Assembly: GCA_944383905.1 (NCBI GenBank)
Contig: CALWRI010000003.1
Span: 1-48,844, forward strand
DNA length: 48,844 nucleotides
Direction of reading: 5' to 3'
Origin: an uncultured Christensenellaceae bacterium
Lineage (GTDB): Bacteria > Bacillota > Clostridia > Christensenellales > UBA3700
A program made the translations under genes and the position numbers. A model generated the notes under the pieces. It did no database searches and was not told the origin of the DNA. It saw only the letters and a program-made list of their open reading frames with translations. Below, one piece after another: positions 1 through 8,480 of the stretch. Numbering within the stretch: the first letter of the stretch is position 1; each line of letters opens with the position of its first letter.

Positions 1-53
1 AACCCACACGACCAGCTTGGAAGGCTGGGATTCTACCATTGAACTACACCCGC
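1..53 (-). tRNA. tRNA-Gly (anticodon TCC), 3' part cut off by the window edge
   Basis: Read on the minus strand, the sequence starts with the acceptor strand GCGGGTG at base 53. A D-arm (AGTTCAATGGTAGAAT) and a 5-bp anticodon stem CCAGC/GCTGG follow, around the loop CTTCCAA. The anticodon is TCC (plus-strand bases 19-21), so it decodes GGA and, by wobble, GGG. The T-arm and the 3' acceptor strand lie beyond base 1. A good promoter sits just upstream (81-110, minus). Confidence 0.93.
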
Positions 54-80
54 GTGGGCGGATCTCCGTGATGCTTAAAA

Positions 81-110
81 ATTCTATCACACGCTCACGG
101 AGGTTGTCAA
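81..110 (-). promoter_or_regulatory. Promoter of the tRNA-Gly gene
   Basis: On the minus strand a consensus -35 TTGACA (plus 105-110) and a -10 TAGAAT (plus 81-86) are separated by 18 bases. The predicted start is near base 74, about 20 bases before the mature tRNA end. An 8-bp inverted repeat, CTCCGTGA (64-71) and TCACGGAG (95-102), is centred on the -10 box. No T-run follows it in either direction, so it is not an obvious terminator. Confidence 0.7.
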
Positions 111-138
111 CAATATCGACTTATTTTGTTGCGAAAAA

Positions 139-1968
139 TTATTGTCCGCTTTCTTTTTTCTGCTTGCCGAGGAGTTTCATGCGCTGTTCTTTGCTCAGGA
201 TCGTTTTGCGCAGGCGGATATTGAGCGGAGTGACCTCGACGAGTTCGTCGTCTGCGATGAATTCGAGGCATTGTTCGAGGCTCATTACGCGGGGAGAGAC
301 GAGCTTGAGTGCGTCTTCGCTGCCGCTCGCACGGTTGTTGGTGAGCTGTTTTTTCTTGCACACGTTGACGACGAGGTCGTCCTCTCTCGAGTTTTCGCCG
401 ACAATCATACCCGCGTATACGGGCACGCCCGGTTTGAGGAAGAGAGTGGAGCGTTCCTGCGCGTTGAAGAGTCCGTAAGTCGTGGTAACGCCGTCTTCGA
501 ACGCGATCACGGAGCCGCGGCTTCTTTCCTGAATGTCGCCCTTGTAGGGTTCGTAACCTTTGAATACGCTGCTCATGACGCCGAATCCGCGCGTGTCGGT
601 GAGCATTTCGCTGCGGTAACCGATCAGACAGCGCGAAGGAATGGAAAATTCAAGCCTCGTGCCGCCGCGGTCGTCGGGGAGCATCTCTTCGAGCTCGCCT
701 TTGCGAGCACCGAGCTTGTTGATCACGGTGCCGGCGTATGCCTCGGGGACTTCGACGATGACGGTCTCCACGGGTTCGCACTTTACGCCGTCGATTTCCT
801 TGTATATGACTTTGGGGCGGGAAACCTGGAATTCGTAACCTTCGCGGCGCATATTTTCTATGAGAATGGAAAGATGCAATTCGCCTCTGCCGTACACCTT
901 GAAACACTCGGTGCTGTCCGTCTCTTCGACGCGCATACTGACGTTGGTCTGAACTTCGCGCATGAGTCTTGCGCGGAGGTGTCTGCTCGTGACGAATTTG
1001 CCCTCTTTGCCCGCGAACGGAGAGTTGTTGACCATGAACATCATCGAGAGGGTAGGTTCGTCAATGGCGACGAACGGGAGCGGCTCTGGCATATCCACGT
1101 CGCAGACGGTCTCGCCGATATTGAGTTTTTCGATGCCGCTGATTGCTATTATATCGCCTACGCTCGCGCGGTCGCTTTCCACACGTTTGAGACCTTCGAA
1201 TTGGTACATCTTCGCGATTTTTTCATGCGTGACGGTTCTGTCCGTATGACATATTGCCGCGAGCTGGCCGCCGCGTATGGTACCGCGTGCAATCCTGCCT
1301 ATTCCGATTCTGCCGACGTATTCGTCATAGTCTATGTTGCAGATTATCGCCTGCAATCCGTCGGTCTCGTCGCCTTCGGGAGCGGGGATCTCGGAGAGTA
1401 TCGTGTCGAGGAGCGGGCGCATATCCGTGCCCGTTTCGCCAGGGGTGAGGGTAGCCCAGCCCTGCTTGCCGGAAGCGTAAACCGTTTTGAAATCGAGCTG
1501 GTCGTCGTTCGCGCCGAGCTCGAAGAACAGGTCTATGACCTGATTGGCTATTTTGTCGTAATCGCAGCCTCTGTCAACCTTGTTGACGACGACGACGGGT
1601 TTTTTGTTGAGTCCGAGCGCTTTTTTGAGGACGTAGCGCGTCTGCGGCATGCAGCCTTCGACCGCGTCGACGAGCAGAAGAACGCCGTCGACCATAGAGA
1701 GTATGCGTTCGACCTCGCCGCCGAAATCCGCGTGTCCGGGGGTGTCGATGATGTTGATTTTGGTGCCTTTGTAGTGCACCGCCGTATTCTTTGCGAGAAT
1801 AGTGATGCCGCGTTCTCTTTCGAGAGCGTTGTTGTCCATAACGCGTTCTGCGACCGCTTCGTTTGCGCGGAACACGCCGTTTTGTTTGAGGAGCTGATCG
1901 ACCATGGTAGTCTTACCGTGGTCGACGTGAGCTATGATTGCAATGTTTCTGACGTCGTTTCTGATCAT
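139..1968 (-). CDS. typA: Ribosome-associated translational GTPase TypA/BipA
   Basis: 609 aa, the usual length for TypA. The G-domain motifs are in order: G1 AHVDHGKTT at residues 13-21, the switch region ERERGITI, G3 [11 protein letters not shown], and G4 NKVDR. EF-G-like domains II, III and V follow, then the BipA-specific C-terminal domain. The protein binds the 70S ribosome and aids 50S assembly and stress adaptation. The start (MIRNDVRN) follows a GAAGG ribosome binding site. It is the last gene of a minus-strand series membrane protein-rdgB-yfcE-typA, about 13 bases after the phosphodiesterase gene. No clear intrinsic terminator follows; the tRNA-Gly promoter begins about 30 bases downstream. 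Confidence 0.96.
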   Translation of the reverse strand: MIRNDVRNIAIIAHVDHGKTTMVDQLLKQNGVFRANEAVAERVMDNNALERERGITILAKNTAVHYKGTKINIIDTPGHADFGGEVERILSMVDGVLLLVDAVEGCMPQTRYVLKKALGLNKKPVVVVNKVDRGCDYDKIANQVIDLFFELGANDDQLDFKTVYASGKQGWATLTPGETGTDMRPLLDTILSEIPAPEGDETDGLQAIICNIDYDEYVGRIGIGRIARGTIRGGQLAAICHTDRTVTHEKIAKMYQFEGLKRVESDRASVGDIIAISGIEKLNIGETVCDVDMPEPLPFVAIDEPTLSMMFMVNNSPFAGKEGKFVTSRHLRARLMREVQTNVSMRVEETDSTECFKVYGRGELHLSILIENMRREGYEFQVSRPKVIYKEIDGVKCEPVETVIVEVPEAYAGTVINKLGARKGELEEMLPDDRGGTRLEFSIPSRCLIGYRSEMLTDTRGFGVMSSVFKGYEPYKGDIQERSRGSVIAFEDGVTTTYGLFNAQERSTLFLKPGVPVYAGMIVGENSREDDLVVNVCKKKQLTNNRASGSEDALKLVSPRVMSLEQCLEFIADDELVEVTPLNIRLRKTILSKEQRMKLLGKQKKESGQ

Positions 1969-1981
1969 AATAAAACCTTCT

Positions 1982-2449
1982 TTATATGTCTGTGAGCGTT
2001 ACGGTTTTCGCGGCGAATCTGCCTTGATAAACGCTCATATAACAATAATTTCCTCCGTAACCTATGCTGCCGGGATTTATAAGAGTCACTTGCCCGTCTC
2101 TGATTATGACGGGGCGGTGAGTGTGCCCGAACAGCGCGCAGTCCGCACCTTTTTCCATCGCGGCGTATTCGAGATTGAGATAACCCGACTTGACGCCGTA
2201 ATCGTGACCGTGAGTGAGAAAGAACTTTACGCCGTCGATCTCGACGAGCTCTTCGCGCCTGCCGCTTCTGAAATCGCAGTTGCCGAAAACGTAAAGCAGT
2301 TTGGAGCGGTACGCCTCAACGAGAAAATCTATATCCCTGCCGCCGTCGCCGAGAAAGAAGATATAGTCGGCTTCGTCGAGCACGGTCAAAAACCGTTCCG
2401 TTTTGGGCAGACGGTTGTGAGAGTCGGAGAGCACGACTATGTTGCTCAT
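1982..2449 (-). CDS. YfcE/MJ0936-type metallophosphodiesterase
   Basis: 155 aa, a compact calcineurin-like phosphoesterase. The metal-binding motifs appear in order: SDSH near the N-terminus, GDGGRD, GNCD, THGHDYG and GHTHRP, followed by NPGS. That is the full set for a dinuclear-metal enzyme of the YfcE family, which cleaves phosphodiesters such as bis-pNPP in vitro; its natural substrate is generally unknown. It overlaps the end of rdgB by 4 bases (ATGA), so the two are probably translationally coupled, an arrangement common in Bacillota. Family assignment is firm, cellular role open. Confidence 0.9.
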   Translation of the reverse strand: MSNIVVLSDSHNRLPKTERFLTVLDEADYIFFLGDGGRDIDFLVEAYRSKLLYVFGNCDFRSGRREELVEIDGVKFFLTHGHDYGVKSGYLNLEYAAMEKGADCALFGHTHRPVIIRDGQVTLINPGSIGYGGNYCYMSVYQGRFAAKTVTLTDI

Positions 2450-3039
2450 AACTTCTCTTTGAGCGCGGCGAGCGCGCGGGCTCTGTGGCTGACCGTATTC
2501 TTTTCGCTCATCTGCGCTTCCGCAAAGGTTTTGCCGAGCTCGTCGCAGTAGAACAGCGGGTCGTAACCGAAACCGCCGTTTCCGCGGTACTCGTCGAGTA
2601 TGGTTCCGTATACCCTGCCTTCTCCCGCGAGTTTTCTGCCGTCGGGAAGAACGGCGACGACCACGCTTGCGAAATACGCGCGGCGGTTTTTGGGGAAGGA
2701 GAGCTCTCTTTCGTGCAGATTTTTGAGGAGCAACGCGTTGTTGGCGTCGTCGTTACAGGGGCTGCCGGCATAGCGTGCGGAATACACTCCGGGAGCTCCG
2801 CCGAGCGCTTCGACGCAAAGTCCGCTGTCGTCTGCAAGCACGGCGAATTTTCCTCCGAGGAAATCGAATATGGTCTGCGCTTTGATAAAAGCGTTTTCTT
2901 CGAAAGTCGCGCCCGTTTCGTCAATGTCGGTTTGTATGCCCATATCCGCGAGAGAATATACGCGCCCGAACTTGTCTGCGAGGAGCGCGCGTATCTCTTC
3001 GAGTTTGTGAGAGTTGTTGCTTGCGAGAACTGCGTTCAT
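2446..3039 (-). CDS. rdgB: Non-canonical purine NTP pyrophosphatase (XTP/dITP diphosphatase), RdgB/HAM1 family
   Basis: 197 aa, normal length. The N-terminal substrate loop ASNNSHKLEEI and the central ADDSGLCVEALGGAPGVYSA block (general base Asp and purine pocket) are intact, as is FGYDPLF before the C-terminus with the final SHRARAL. The enzyme hydrolyses dITP, ITP and XTP to monophosphates and so keeps deaminated purines out of DNA and RNA. Its start overlaps the stop of the upstream membrane-protein gene by 4 bases, and its own stop overlaps yfcE, so three genes form a tight operon. Confidence 0.95.
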   Translation of the reverse strand: MNAVLASNNSHKLEEIRALLADKFGRVYSLADMGIQTDIDETGATFEENAFIKAQTIFDFLGGKFAVLADDSGLCVEALGGAPGVYSARYAGSPCNDDANNALLLKNLHERELSFPKNRRAYFASVVVAVLPDGRKLAGEGRVYGTILDEYRGNGGFGYDPLFYCDELGKTFAEAQMSEKNTVSHRARALAALKEKL

Positions 3040-3527
3040 TTTTCTTCTCCGATGATCTCCACAACGGTCTGCGGAGCGTTTTTCTTTATCGATTTTGCGA
3101 TCTCGTCAAAATATTTATCGCTGACGTTGACCCTTATGAAACGCGCCTGGATGCCCGACATCTCGTCTTTTACGACGCCGTTTTTTTCGACTTTGTAATA
3201 TACGAGGAAAATCAGGTTATCCTTACTGTAACGGACGAGGCACACGTCCTTGTACGGTACGCTTGTCAGCGTAACTCCGAGAAAGCAGTACAGTTTCTTT
3301 TCTCCGAGGACGTAGCAGGACGCGAAAGTGACCGAGATCATGCACACCTCGACAAAGCTCATCAGGCATATCGCGAATATGTCGAGCCCGTGGTTGGTCG
3401 AAGTCATATTGCCCACTTGCGCGAGCCTCAAACAATTGACTGTAATGCAGGTTAGTGCTATAATCGAGACGATCGCGAAGAGGACGTAAACGGTCGGTCT
3501 TTGCTTGAAAGAGTAACGCTTTTTCAT
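3036..3527 (-). CDS. Small membrane protein with two TM helices and a C-terminal soluble domain, function unknown
   Basis: 163 aa from the ATG at 3527. An in-frame start at 3563 would add 12 residues but lies inside the promoter. A basic N-terminus (MKKRYSFKQR) precedes two hydrophobic segments, about residues 12-33 and 42-70, then a roughly 85-residue beta-rich tail ending in an amphipathic helix (DKYFDEIAKSIKK). The layout resembles small membrane-anchored PH-like domain proteins, but I cannot name a family with confidence. The gene heads the rdgB-yfcE-typA operon and overlaps rdgB by 4 bases. No Shine-Dalgarno sequence is present; the -10 box ends only 7 bases before the ATG, so the mRNA may be leaderless. 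Confidence 0.75.
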   Translation of the reverse strand: MKKRYSFKQRPTVYVLFAIVSIIALTCITVNCLRLAQVGNMTSTNHGLDIFAICLMSFVEVCMISVTFASCYVLGEKKLYCFLGVTLTSVPYKDVCLVRYSKDNLIFLVYYKVEKNGVVKDEMSGIQARFIRVNVSDKYFDEIAKSIKKNAPQTVVEIIGEEK

Positions 3528-3534
3528 AACGATT

Positions 3535-3563
3535 ATTATACAAAAAAAATATAAATAAGACAA
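3535..3563 (-). promoter_or_regulatory. Promoter of the membrane protein-rdgB-yfcE-typA operon, apparently leaderless
   Basis: On the minus strand TTGTCT (plus 3558-3563), a 17-base AT-rich spacer, and a perfect TATAAT (plus 3535-3540). Only 7 bases (3528-3534) separate the -10 from the ATG at 3527, so the expected start falls on or next to the A of the start codon. The -35 overlaps the ribosome binding site of the divergent gene at 3581. Confidence 0.7.
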
Positions 3564-3580
3564 GGGATTTTTTGCTGTTT

Positions 3581-4555
3581 ATGCAATTTGAAAAAATTAA
3601 GGAAAGCGACAAAAAGCGCATAGACGAAGTGCTCGCGAAGACGGATCATGCGGGAAGCGAGTATTCGATGCTCTATCTTCGTGGCTGGGACTTTTTCGAT
3701 TTCGACACGATGACGATAGCGTTCGAACAAGGGTACGTCTTTATACGTTTCAGCCCGCATCTTCTTGCGGAGGACGAGGAGTCGGACAGCCACGGATACA
3801 TCTTTATGCCGCCGCTTGCGCCGAAAGGAGAGTTTTGCAAGGCGGTCGATCTTCTCAGAGAATACTGCGAAAGTACGGGAGAGGAATTCTATATTTCGTC
3901 ATGCAGGAAAGAGGACGCGGAGTCTCTCGATCCGACGGTATACGAGATCGCGGACAAGCCCGATTACCGCAACTACGCGGAGTACCTTTACAGACCCGAG
4001 GATCTGATAGAATTAAAGGGCAAGAAATATCATGCGAAGCGCAACTTTATATCGCGTTTTACAAACACATATCACGAAAATTACGTTTTCAGGACGTATA
4101 CCGAAAACGACAGGGAAGGCGTGTGCGCGTTGTTCGGCGAATGGATAAAAAGCAAGAGCTTCGACGAGTATCACGACAATATGGAGAGGCAGGAAAAGAG
4201 GGTCGTCAGGCTCGCGCTCGAATACTCTCTTAAATACGATGATTTCTTTGCCGACGTTATGGAAGTCGACGGCAGAATAGTCGGGTTCGAGACGGGAGAA
4301 CTGACCGCTTCCGGGGTCGGGATAGTCCATCTCGAAAAGGGAGACGTGGAGTATGACGGCATATATCCGTCCTTGTGTCAGATGTTTGCGGCGAAGCATT
4401 TTTCCGGGGCAAGGTTTATCAACAGGCAGGAAGACATGGGGCTCGAAGGGTTGAGAAAGTCAAAGAAAAGTTATCACCCCTGCGGGTTTGTCGAAAAGAG
4501 GATCGTCAGGCTCGTCGGGGCTAACGAAAAGGAACGTCTCGGACAAAAGAATTGA
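3581..4555 (+). CDS. DUF2156 family protein (related to the C-terminal domain of phosphatidylglycerol lysyltransferase)
   Basis: 324 aa from the ATG at 3581. A TTG at 3572 is an alternative: AAGGGA (3562-3567) lies 4 bases from the TTG and 13 from the ATG. The pattern is that of the DUF2156/LPG_synthase_C family, a double GNAT-like fold: YLYRPEDLIELKGKKYH with following AKRN in the middle, a second half starting EVDGRIVGFETGE, and the terminal block FINRQEDMGLEGLRKSK. Related domains in MprF transfer amino acids from tRNA to lipids, but this is a free-standing cytosolic version without the membrane flippase, so the substrate is unknown. It is divergent from the rdgB operon. No promoter for it was found with confidence. 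Confidence 0.87.
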   Translation: MQFEKIKESDKKRIDEVLAKTDHAGSEYSMLYLRGWDFFDFDTMTIAFEQGYVFIRFSPHLLAEDEESDSHGYIFMPPLAPKGEFCKAVDLLREYCESTGEEFYISSCRKEDAESLDPTVYEIADKPDYRNYAEYLYRPEDLIELKGKKYHAKRNFISRFTNTYHENYVFRTYTENDREGVCALFGEWIKSKSFDEYHDNMERQEKRVVRLALEYSLKYDDFFADVMEVDGRIVGFETGELTASGVGIVHLEKGDVEYDGIYPSLCQMFAAKHFSGARFINRQEDMGLEGLRKSKKSYHPCGFVEKRIVRLVGANEKERLGQKN

Positions 4556-4572
4556 CAGTGTTTGAAAGCAGG

Positions 4573-4623
4573 CGCGCGCAAAGGTCGAAAAAGTTTGATT
4601 TTTGCGCGCGTTTGTAGTATTAT
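4573..4623 (+). promoter_or_regulatory. Promoter of the hydratase operon with an overlapping 10-bp inverted repeat
   Basis: TTGATT (4595-4600), 17 bases, TATTAT (4618-4623), giving a predicted start near 4630. The inverted repeat CGCGCGCAAA (4573-4582) / TTTGCGCGCG (4601-4610) has an 18-base loop, and its right arm is inside the promoter spacer. It could be a weak terminator for the upstream DUF2156 gene or an operator. The bases GTAG just before the -10 recur at pta and glyA. Confidence 0.55.
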
Positions 4624-4654
4624 AAATTCAACGATTTGAAAAAAGAGGACAAAA

Positions 4655-6919
4655 ATGATCAAAACCGTTTCAAAAGGCATGTATTACATAGACGGCAAAT
4701 TCGTCGACGAGACCCAGCTCAAGGCATACAACTTCAGCGCGGACGCGGCGGCAGAAGCCTACAAGGGCACGATGGCGTATTCGGTGCTCAACGCTCACAA
4801 CACCGCGGGCGAAGCGAAGAGGGGGGAACTTCTCAAACTGCGCTTCGACGCTCTCGCGTCTCACGACATAACCTACGTCGGCATAATCCAGACGGCGAAG
4901 GCGAGCGGGCTCAAACAGTTTCCGATACCTTACGTTCTGACCAACTGCCACAACTCGCTGTGCGCGGTCGGCGGCACGATCAACGAGGACGACCACGTCT
5001 TCGGTCTTTCCGCGGCAAAGAAGTACGGCGGCATCTTCGTGCCCCCTCACCAGGCGGTCATTCACACTTATATGAGAGAGTGCATGAGCGGTTGCGGCAA
5101 GATGATACTCGGCAGCGACTCGCATACCCGTTACGGCGCGCTGGGCACAATGGCGGTCGGCGAAGGCGGTCCGGAGCTCGTAAAGCAGCTCCTTTGCAGG
5201 ACTTACGACATCAGGTATCCCGACGTCGTCGCGATAAATCTCAAGGGCAAGCCGCGCCGCGGCGTAGGTCCGCAGGACATAGCTCTCGCGATAATCGGAG
5301 AGGTTTTCGCGAGCGGTTTCGTGAAGAACAAGGTCATGGAGTTTGTCGGAGAGGGCGTTTCGAGCCTGCCGATAGAATACAGAAACGGCATCGACGTCAT
5401 GACGACGGAGACGACATGCCTCTCGAGCATCTGGCGTACCGATGACGACGAGGTGAAAAACTATTACGCCGTCAGAGGCAGACTTGACGATTACAAGCCG
5501 ATAAAGCCGGCTCCGCTCGCATATTACGACGCGGTCGTCGAAGTGGATCTTTCCAAAGCCACGCCAAAGATCGCGCTTCCTTTCCATCCGAGCAACGTTT
5601 ACGATCTCAAAGAACTGATACGCAATCCTTACGACGTTTTGGCAGAAGCGGAAAAGAAGGGCAACGAGCTTCTCGGCAACAAAAACGTAAAATTCAGACT
5701 GACTGACAAGATAAAGGATGGCAAGGTCGTCGTACAGCAGGGCATTATCGCAGGCTGCGCGGGCGGCACTTACGACAACATTATCGAAGCGAGCAGCATA
5801 CTCGCCGACGCTTCGGTCGGCAACGACGCGTTCACGTTGAGCGTTTATCCGTCCTCGACCCCGGTGTTTTACGACCTGCTCAAAAAGGGCGCGATCGAAA
5901 AGCTCGTGGACGCTGGCGTCAACGTCAAGACGGCGTTCTGCGGTCCGTGTTTCGGCGCGGGCGACGTACCCAATAACAACGCTTTGAGCATCAGACACAC
6001 GACGAGAAACTTCGAGTCGAGAGAGGGCAGCAAGCCCGGCAACGGTCAGATAGCTTCCGTCGCGCTTATGGACGCGAGAAGCATTGCCGCGACGGCGAAA
6101 AACGGCGGCGTGCTCACCTGCGCGACCGACGTGGAATACGACGATACGATACCCGCGTTCGAATACGACGGACGCATTTACGAGAGAAGAGTGTACAACG
6201 GCTGGAAAAAGGCGGAGACGGACGAAGAATTGCATTACGGACCCAACATCAAGGACTGGCCGCCCGTCATAGCTCTGACCGACAACCTCATGATCAAACT
6301 CGCGGCGGTTATCAACGACCCCGTTACCACGACCGACGAGCTGATACCGTCGGGCGAGACGTCGAGCTACCGCAGCAATCCGCTCAAGCTGGCGGAATTC
6401 GCGCTGTCGAGAAAGGTACCCGAATACGTCGGAAGGGCAAAGGCGGTCGCGCTCGATCAGAAGCAGCTTGAAGGCGGCAAGCTCCCCGAAGAATACGCGG
6501 CGGCGCTTGCAGCGAGCGGACTTTCGCTTGAAGGCAGCCTTTCGATAGGCAGCGGCGTTTACGCGGTGAAACCCGGCGACGGCAGTGCCCGCGAACAGGC
6601 GGCGAGCTGTCAGAGAGTGCTCGGAGGATGCTGCAACATAGCCAAAGAATACGCAACGAAGAGATACCGCAGCAATCTCATAAATTGGGGAATGATACCG
6701 TTTTTAAGCGACGACAAATATTCGGACGGCGAGATAATAATCGTACCCGGCGTCAGAAAGGCGATCGAAGAGGGAAAGACGGTTTTCGAGGCAAAAGCCG
6801 TTGCCGGAGGCAAGTCTCGCGACGTTGTGTTGAGAATGGATCCGCTCACCGCAGACGAGAGAGACATCGTTGCCGACGGCTGTCTGATGAACTACTACAA
6901 AAACAGGAACAATGGATAA
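4655..6919 (+). CDS. Aconitase-superfamily hydratase (YbhJ-like)
   Basis: 754 aa, close to the about 750 aa of the YbhJ-type hydratases and shorter than AcnA (about 890 aa). The 4Fe-4S ligands are visible as C368 (IIAGCAGG), C429 and C432 (FCGPCFG); the 61 and 3 residue spacing matches classical aconitases. The swivel domain has the substrate-binding Ser-x-Arg as GSAREQAA (S644, A645, R646), where aconitases have Ser-Ser-Arg. The family suggests stereospecific dehydration/hydration of a tricarboxylate-like acid, but the true substrate is not shown. The start follows AAAGAGGAC. The gene leads an operon with the formyl-THF cyclo-ligase, whose start overlaps it by 8 bases. No citrate synthase or isocitrate dehydrogenase lies nearby. 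Confidence 0.88.
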   Translation: MIKTVSKGMYYIDGKFVDETQLKAYNFSADAAAEAYKGTMAYSVLNAHNTAGEAKRGELLKLRFDALASHDITYVGIIQTAKASGLKQFPIPYVLTNCHNSLCAVGGTINEDDHVFGLSAAKKYGGIFVPPHQAVIHTYMRECMSGCGKMILGSDSHTRYGALGTMAVGEGGPELVKQLLCRTYDIRYPDVVAINLKGKPRRGVGPQDIALAIIGEVFASGFVKNKVMEFVGEGVSSLPIEYRNGIDVMTTETTCLSSIWRTDDDEVKNYYAVRGRLDDYKPIKPAPLAYYDAVVEVDLSKATPKIALPFHPSNVYDLKELIRNPYDVLAEAEKKGNELLGNKNVKFRLTDKIKDGKVVVQQGIIAGCAGGTYDNIIEASSILADASVGNDAFTLSVYPSSTPVFYDLLKKGAIEKLVDAGVNVKTAFCGPCFGAGDVPNNNALSIRHTTRNFESREGSKPGNGQIASVALMDARSIAATAKNGGVLTCATDVEYDDTIPAFEYDGRIYERRVYNGWKKAETDEELHYGPNIKDWPPVIALTDNLMIKLAAVINDPVTTTDELIPSGETSSYRSNPLKLAEFALSRKVPEYVGRAKAVALDQKQLEGGKLPEEYAAALAASGLSLEGSLSIGSGVYAVKPGDGSAREQAASCQRVLGGCCNIAKEYATKRYRSNLINWGMIPFLSDDKYSDGEIIIVPGVRKAIEEGKTVFEAKAVAGGKSRDVVLRMDPLTADERDIVADGCLMNYYKNRNNG

Positions 6920-7451
6920 AAGGGAACTGCGCAGAGCCGTTTCCCTAAAAATAGCGGAGATGGGCGATAAAGAAAAGGCGGAGGAAAGCGCCGCCGTCGC
7001 CGCAAAGATAAAGGCTTTCGGATTTCGCGGAAAAAAAATCTTCGCGTACAACGCGCTACCGGACGAACTCGACGTTTCGGAACTCGTCGGGGCTCTCGCA
7101 GAGGACAACGAGGTCTACCTTCCCGTCGTGGACGGAGAGAGGAGCATGTCGCTTGCGAGATACGACGGCAGTTGGGAGAAAGGGGCTTTCGGGATACAGG
7201 AGCCGACGGGCAGCAGATATTCCGCAGCCGAAGTTTCTCCCGAAGTGTGCCTCGTCCCGCTCCGCGCGTTTGACGACGACCTGAACAGGCTGGGAAGAGG
7301 AAAAGGGTATTACGACGCGTTTTTCACGTCGTGCGACTGCCTTCGGATAGGGCTTGCGTTCGGGTGTCAGAAAGTGGAAAAAATACCCGTTGAACCGCAC
7401 GACGTAAAGCTTGATCTCGTCGTGACGGCGTCGGAGACGTACCGCAAATGA
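6912..7451 (+). CDS. 5-formyltetrahydrofolate cyclo-ligase (5,10-methenyl-THF synthetase)
   Basis: 179 aa, typical length. The N-terminal [11 protein letters not shown] basic segment, the [10 protein letters not shown] strand and the family signature [14 protein letters not shown] are present. The enzyme uses ATP to turn 5-formyl-THF, a dead-end inhibitor of folate enzymes made by GlyA side reactions, back into 5,10-methenyl-THF. The start codon overlaps the end of the hydratase gene by 8 bases, and its last 4 bases overlap the start of the rsmD-coaD fusion, so translation is probably coupled through all three. The symbols fau, ygfA and mthfs are used in different species. Confidence 0.92.
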   Translation: MDKRELRRAVSLKIAEMGDKEKAEESAAVAAKIKAFGFRGKKIFAYNALPDELDVSELVGALAEDNEVYLPVVDGERSMSLARYDGSWEKGAFGIQEPTGSRYSAAEVSPEVCLVPLRAFDDDLNRLGRGKGYYDAFFTSCDCLRIGLAFGCQKVEKIPVEPHDVKLDLVVTASETYRK

Positions 7452-8479
7452 GGATAATCACAGGAAAATACAAGGGCAGGAAGATAATTCCGCCCGAAGG
7501 CAACGACGAGATAAGACCCACTTCGGATATGGCGAGGGAGGGTATTTTCAACGTGTTACAGACCTGCGTCGAAGGGTGCAGATTCATAGACCTTTTCGCG
7601 GGTAGCGGCGCGATGGGCATAGAGGCGTTGAGCAGGGGCGCGGACGAAGTGCTTTTCTGCGATACGGGCAGACAGAGTATGCAGCTTCTCAAAAAGAATC
7701 TCGACGGGATAGAGGGAAAATATCTCGTTACGTCCCGCGATTTCCGCGACGCTTTGAGGGCGGCGAAAGGCAAGTGGGATATTGTTTTCTGCGATCCGCC
7801 GTACAAATGCGACTATCTTTCAGCCGCTGCGGAGATAATAGCGCAAAAGGATCTGCTTGAAGAGGACGGCATGCTCGTATACGAGCACGACAACGATTTC
7901 AAACCCGCCGTTCCGCAGGGATTCGTCTGCGAAAAGACGAGAAGATACGGCAGGGCAACGGTCGAATTTTACAAGCGCAAAAAAAGCGTATGCGCCGTCA
8001 CGGGCAGTTTCGATCCCTTTACGAAAGGACACCGTTACGTCGTCGAAAAGGCGCTTGAACAGTTTGACGAAGCGGTCGTGGTCGTCGCGGTCAATCCCGA
8101 CAAAAAGAGGCTGTTCACGCTTGACGAGAGCACGCGTATAGCAGAGGCTTCTCTCGCGGACCTCGGCGACAGGGTGCGGACGGAAATATGTTACGGAATG
8201 GTCGCGGATTACTGCAATGCAAACGGCATAACCGCAATCGTCAGAGGGTATAGGAACGAGCGCGACTTCGCTTACGAAAAGGAGATGAGCGCTTACAATT
8301 TCGAGCGTGGCGGAGTGGTGACGCTGCTTGTCGAAGCGCACGGAGAAAGTGAAAAAGTCAGCGCCACGAGGATACGCGAAGCCCTGAAAAACGGTATACT
8401 TATCGATAAGGATCTGTGCGAAAGCGCGGTCGGAACGGTAAAAGAGATAATGACAAACAAAACCAAAGAGGAGATTTGA
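7448..8479 (+). CDS. Fused RsmD (16S rRNA guanine-966 N2-methyltransferase) - CoaD (phosphopantetheine adenylyltransferase)
   Basis: 343 aa in one uninterrupted frame. Residues 1 to about 178 are Rsm[25 protein letters not shown], the SAM-binding FIDLFAGSGAMGIEALSRG and the catalytic DPPY in VFCDPPYKCDY. Residues about 181-338 are CoaD: VTGSFDPFTKGH (nucleotidyltransferase T-x-GH motif), the VRGYRNERDFAYEKEM block and the late KVSATRIREAL. The junction codons (AAG CGC AAA AAA AGC GTA TGC GCC GTC) contain no ATG, GTG or TTG, so CoaD cannot start separately in the usual way. One half modifies the 30S subunit; the other makes dephospho-CoA. In B. subtilis these are adjacent separate genes, ylbH and ylbI. 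No start site is missing and both domains look intact. Confidence 0.93.
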   Translation: MRIITGKYKGRKIIPPEGNDEIRPTSDMAREGIFNVLQTCVEGCRFIDLFAGSGAMGIEALSRGADEVLFCDTGRQSMQLLKKNLDGIEGKYLVTSRDFRDALRAAKGKWDIVFCDPPYKCDYLSAAAEIIAQKDLLEEDGMLVYEHDNDFKPAVPQGFVCEKTRRYGRATVEFYKRKKSVCAVTGSFDPFTKGHRYVVEKALEQFDEAVVVVAVNPDKKRLFTLDESTRIAEASLADLGDRVRTEICYGMVADYCNANGITAIVRGYRNERDFAYEKEMSAYNFERGGVVTLLVEAHGESEKVSATRIREALKNGILIDKDLCESAVGTVKEIMTNKTKEEI

Positions 8480-8480
8480 T

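Noticed and set aside
142..1995. 617-aa open frame on the plus strand opposite typA
   Set aside because: Exact antisense of a conserved gene; no binding site, low-complexity composition, arises from codon bias.
4670..6235. 521-aa frame on the minus strand opposite the hydratase
   Set aside because: Antisense shadow; the plus-strand protein has all family motifs.
7975..7995. Possible programmed frameshift or sequencing error at the A-tract between RsmD and CoaD
   Set aside because: The frame is continuous through both domains and neither other frame continues CoaD, so no shift is needed.
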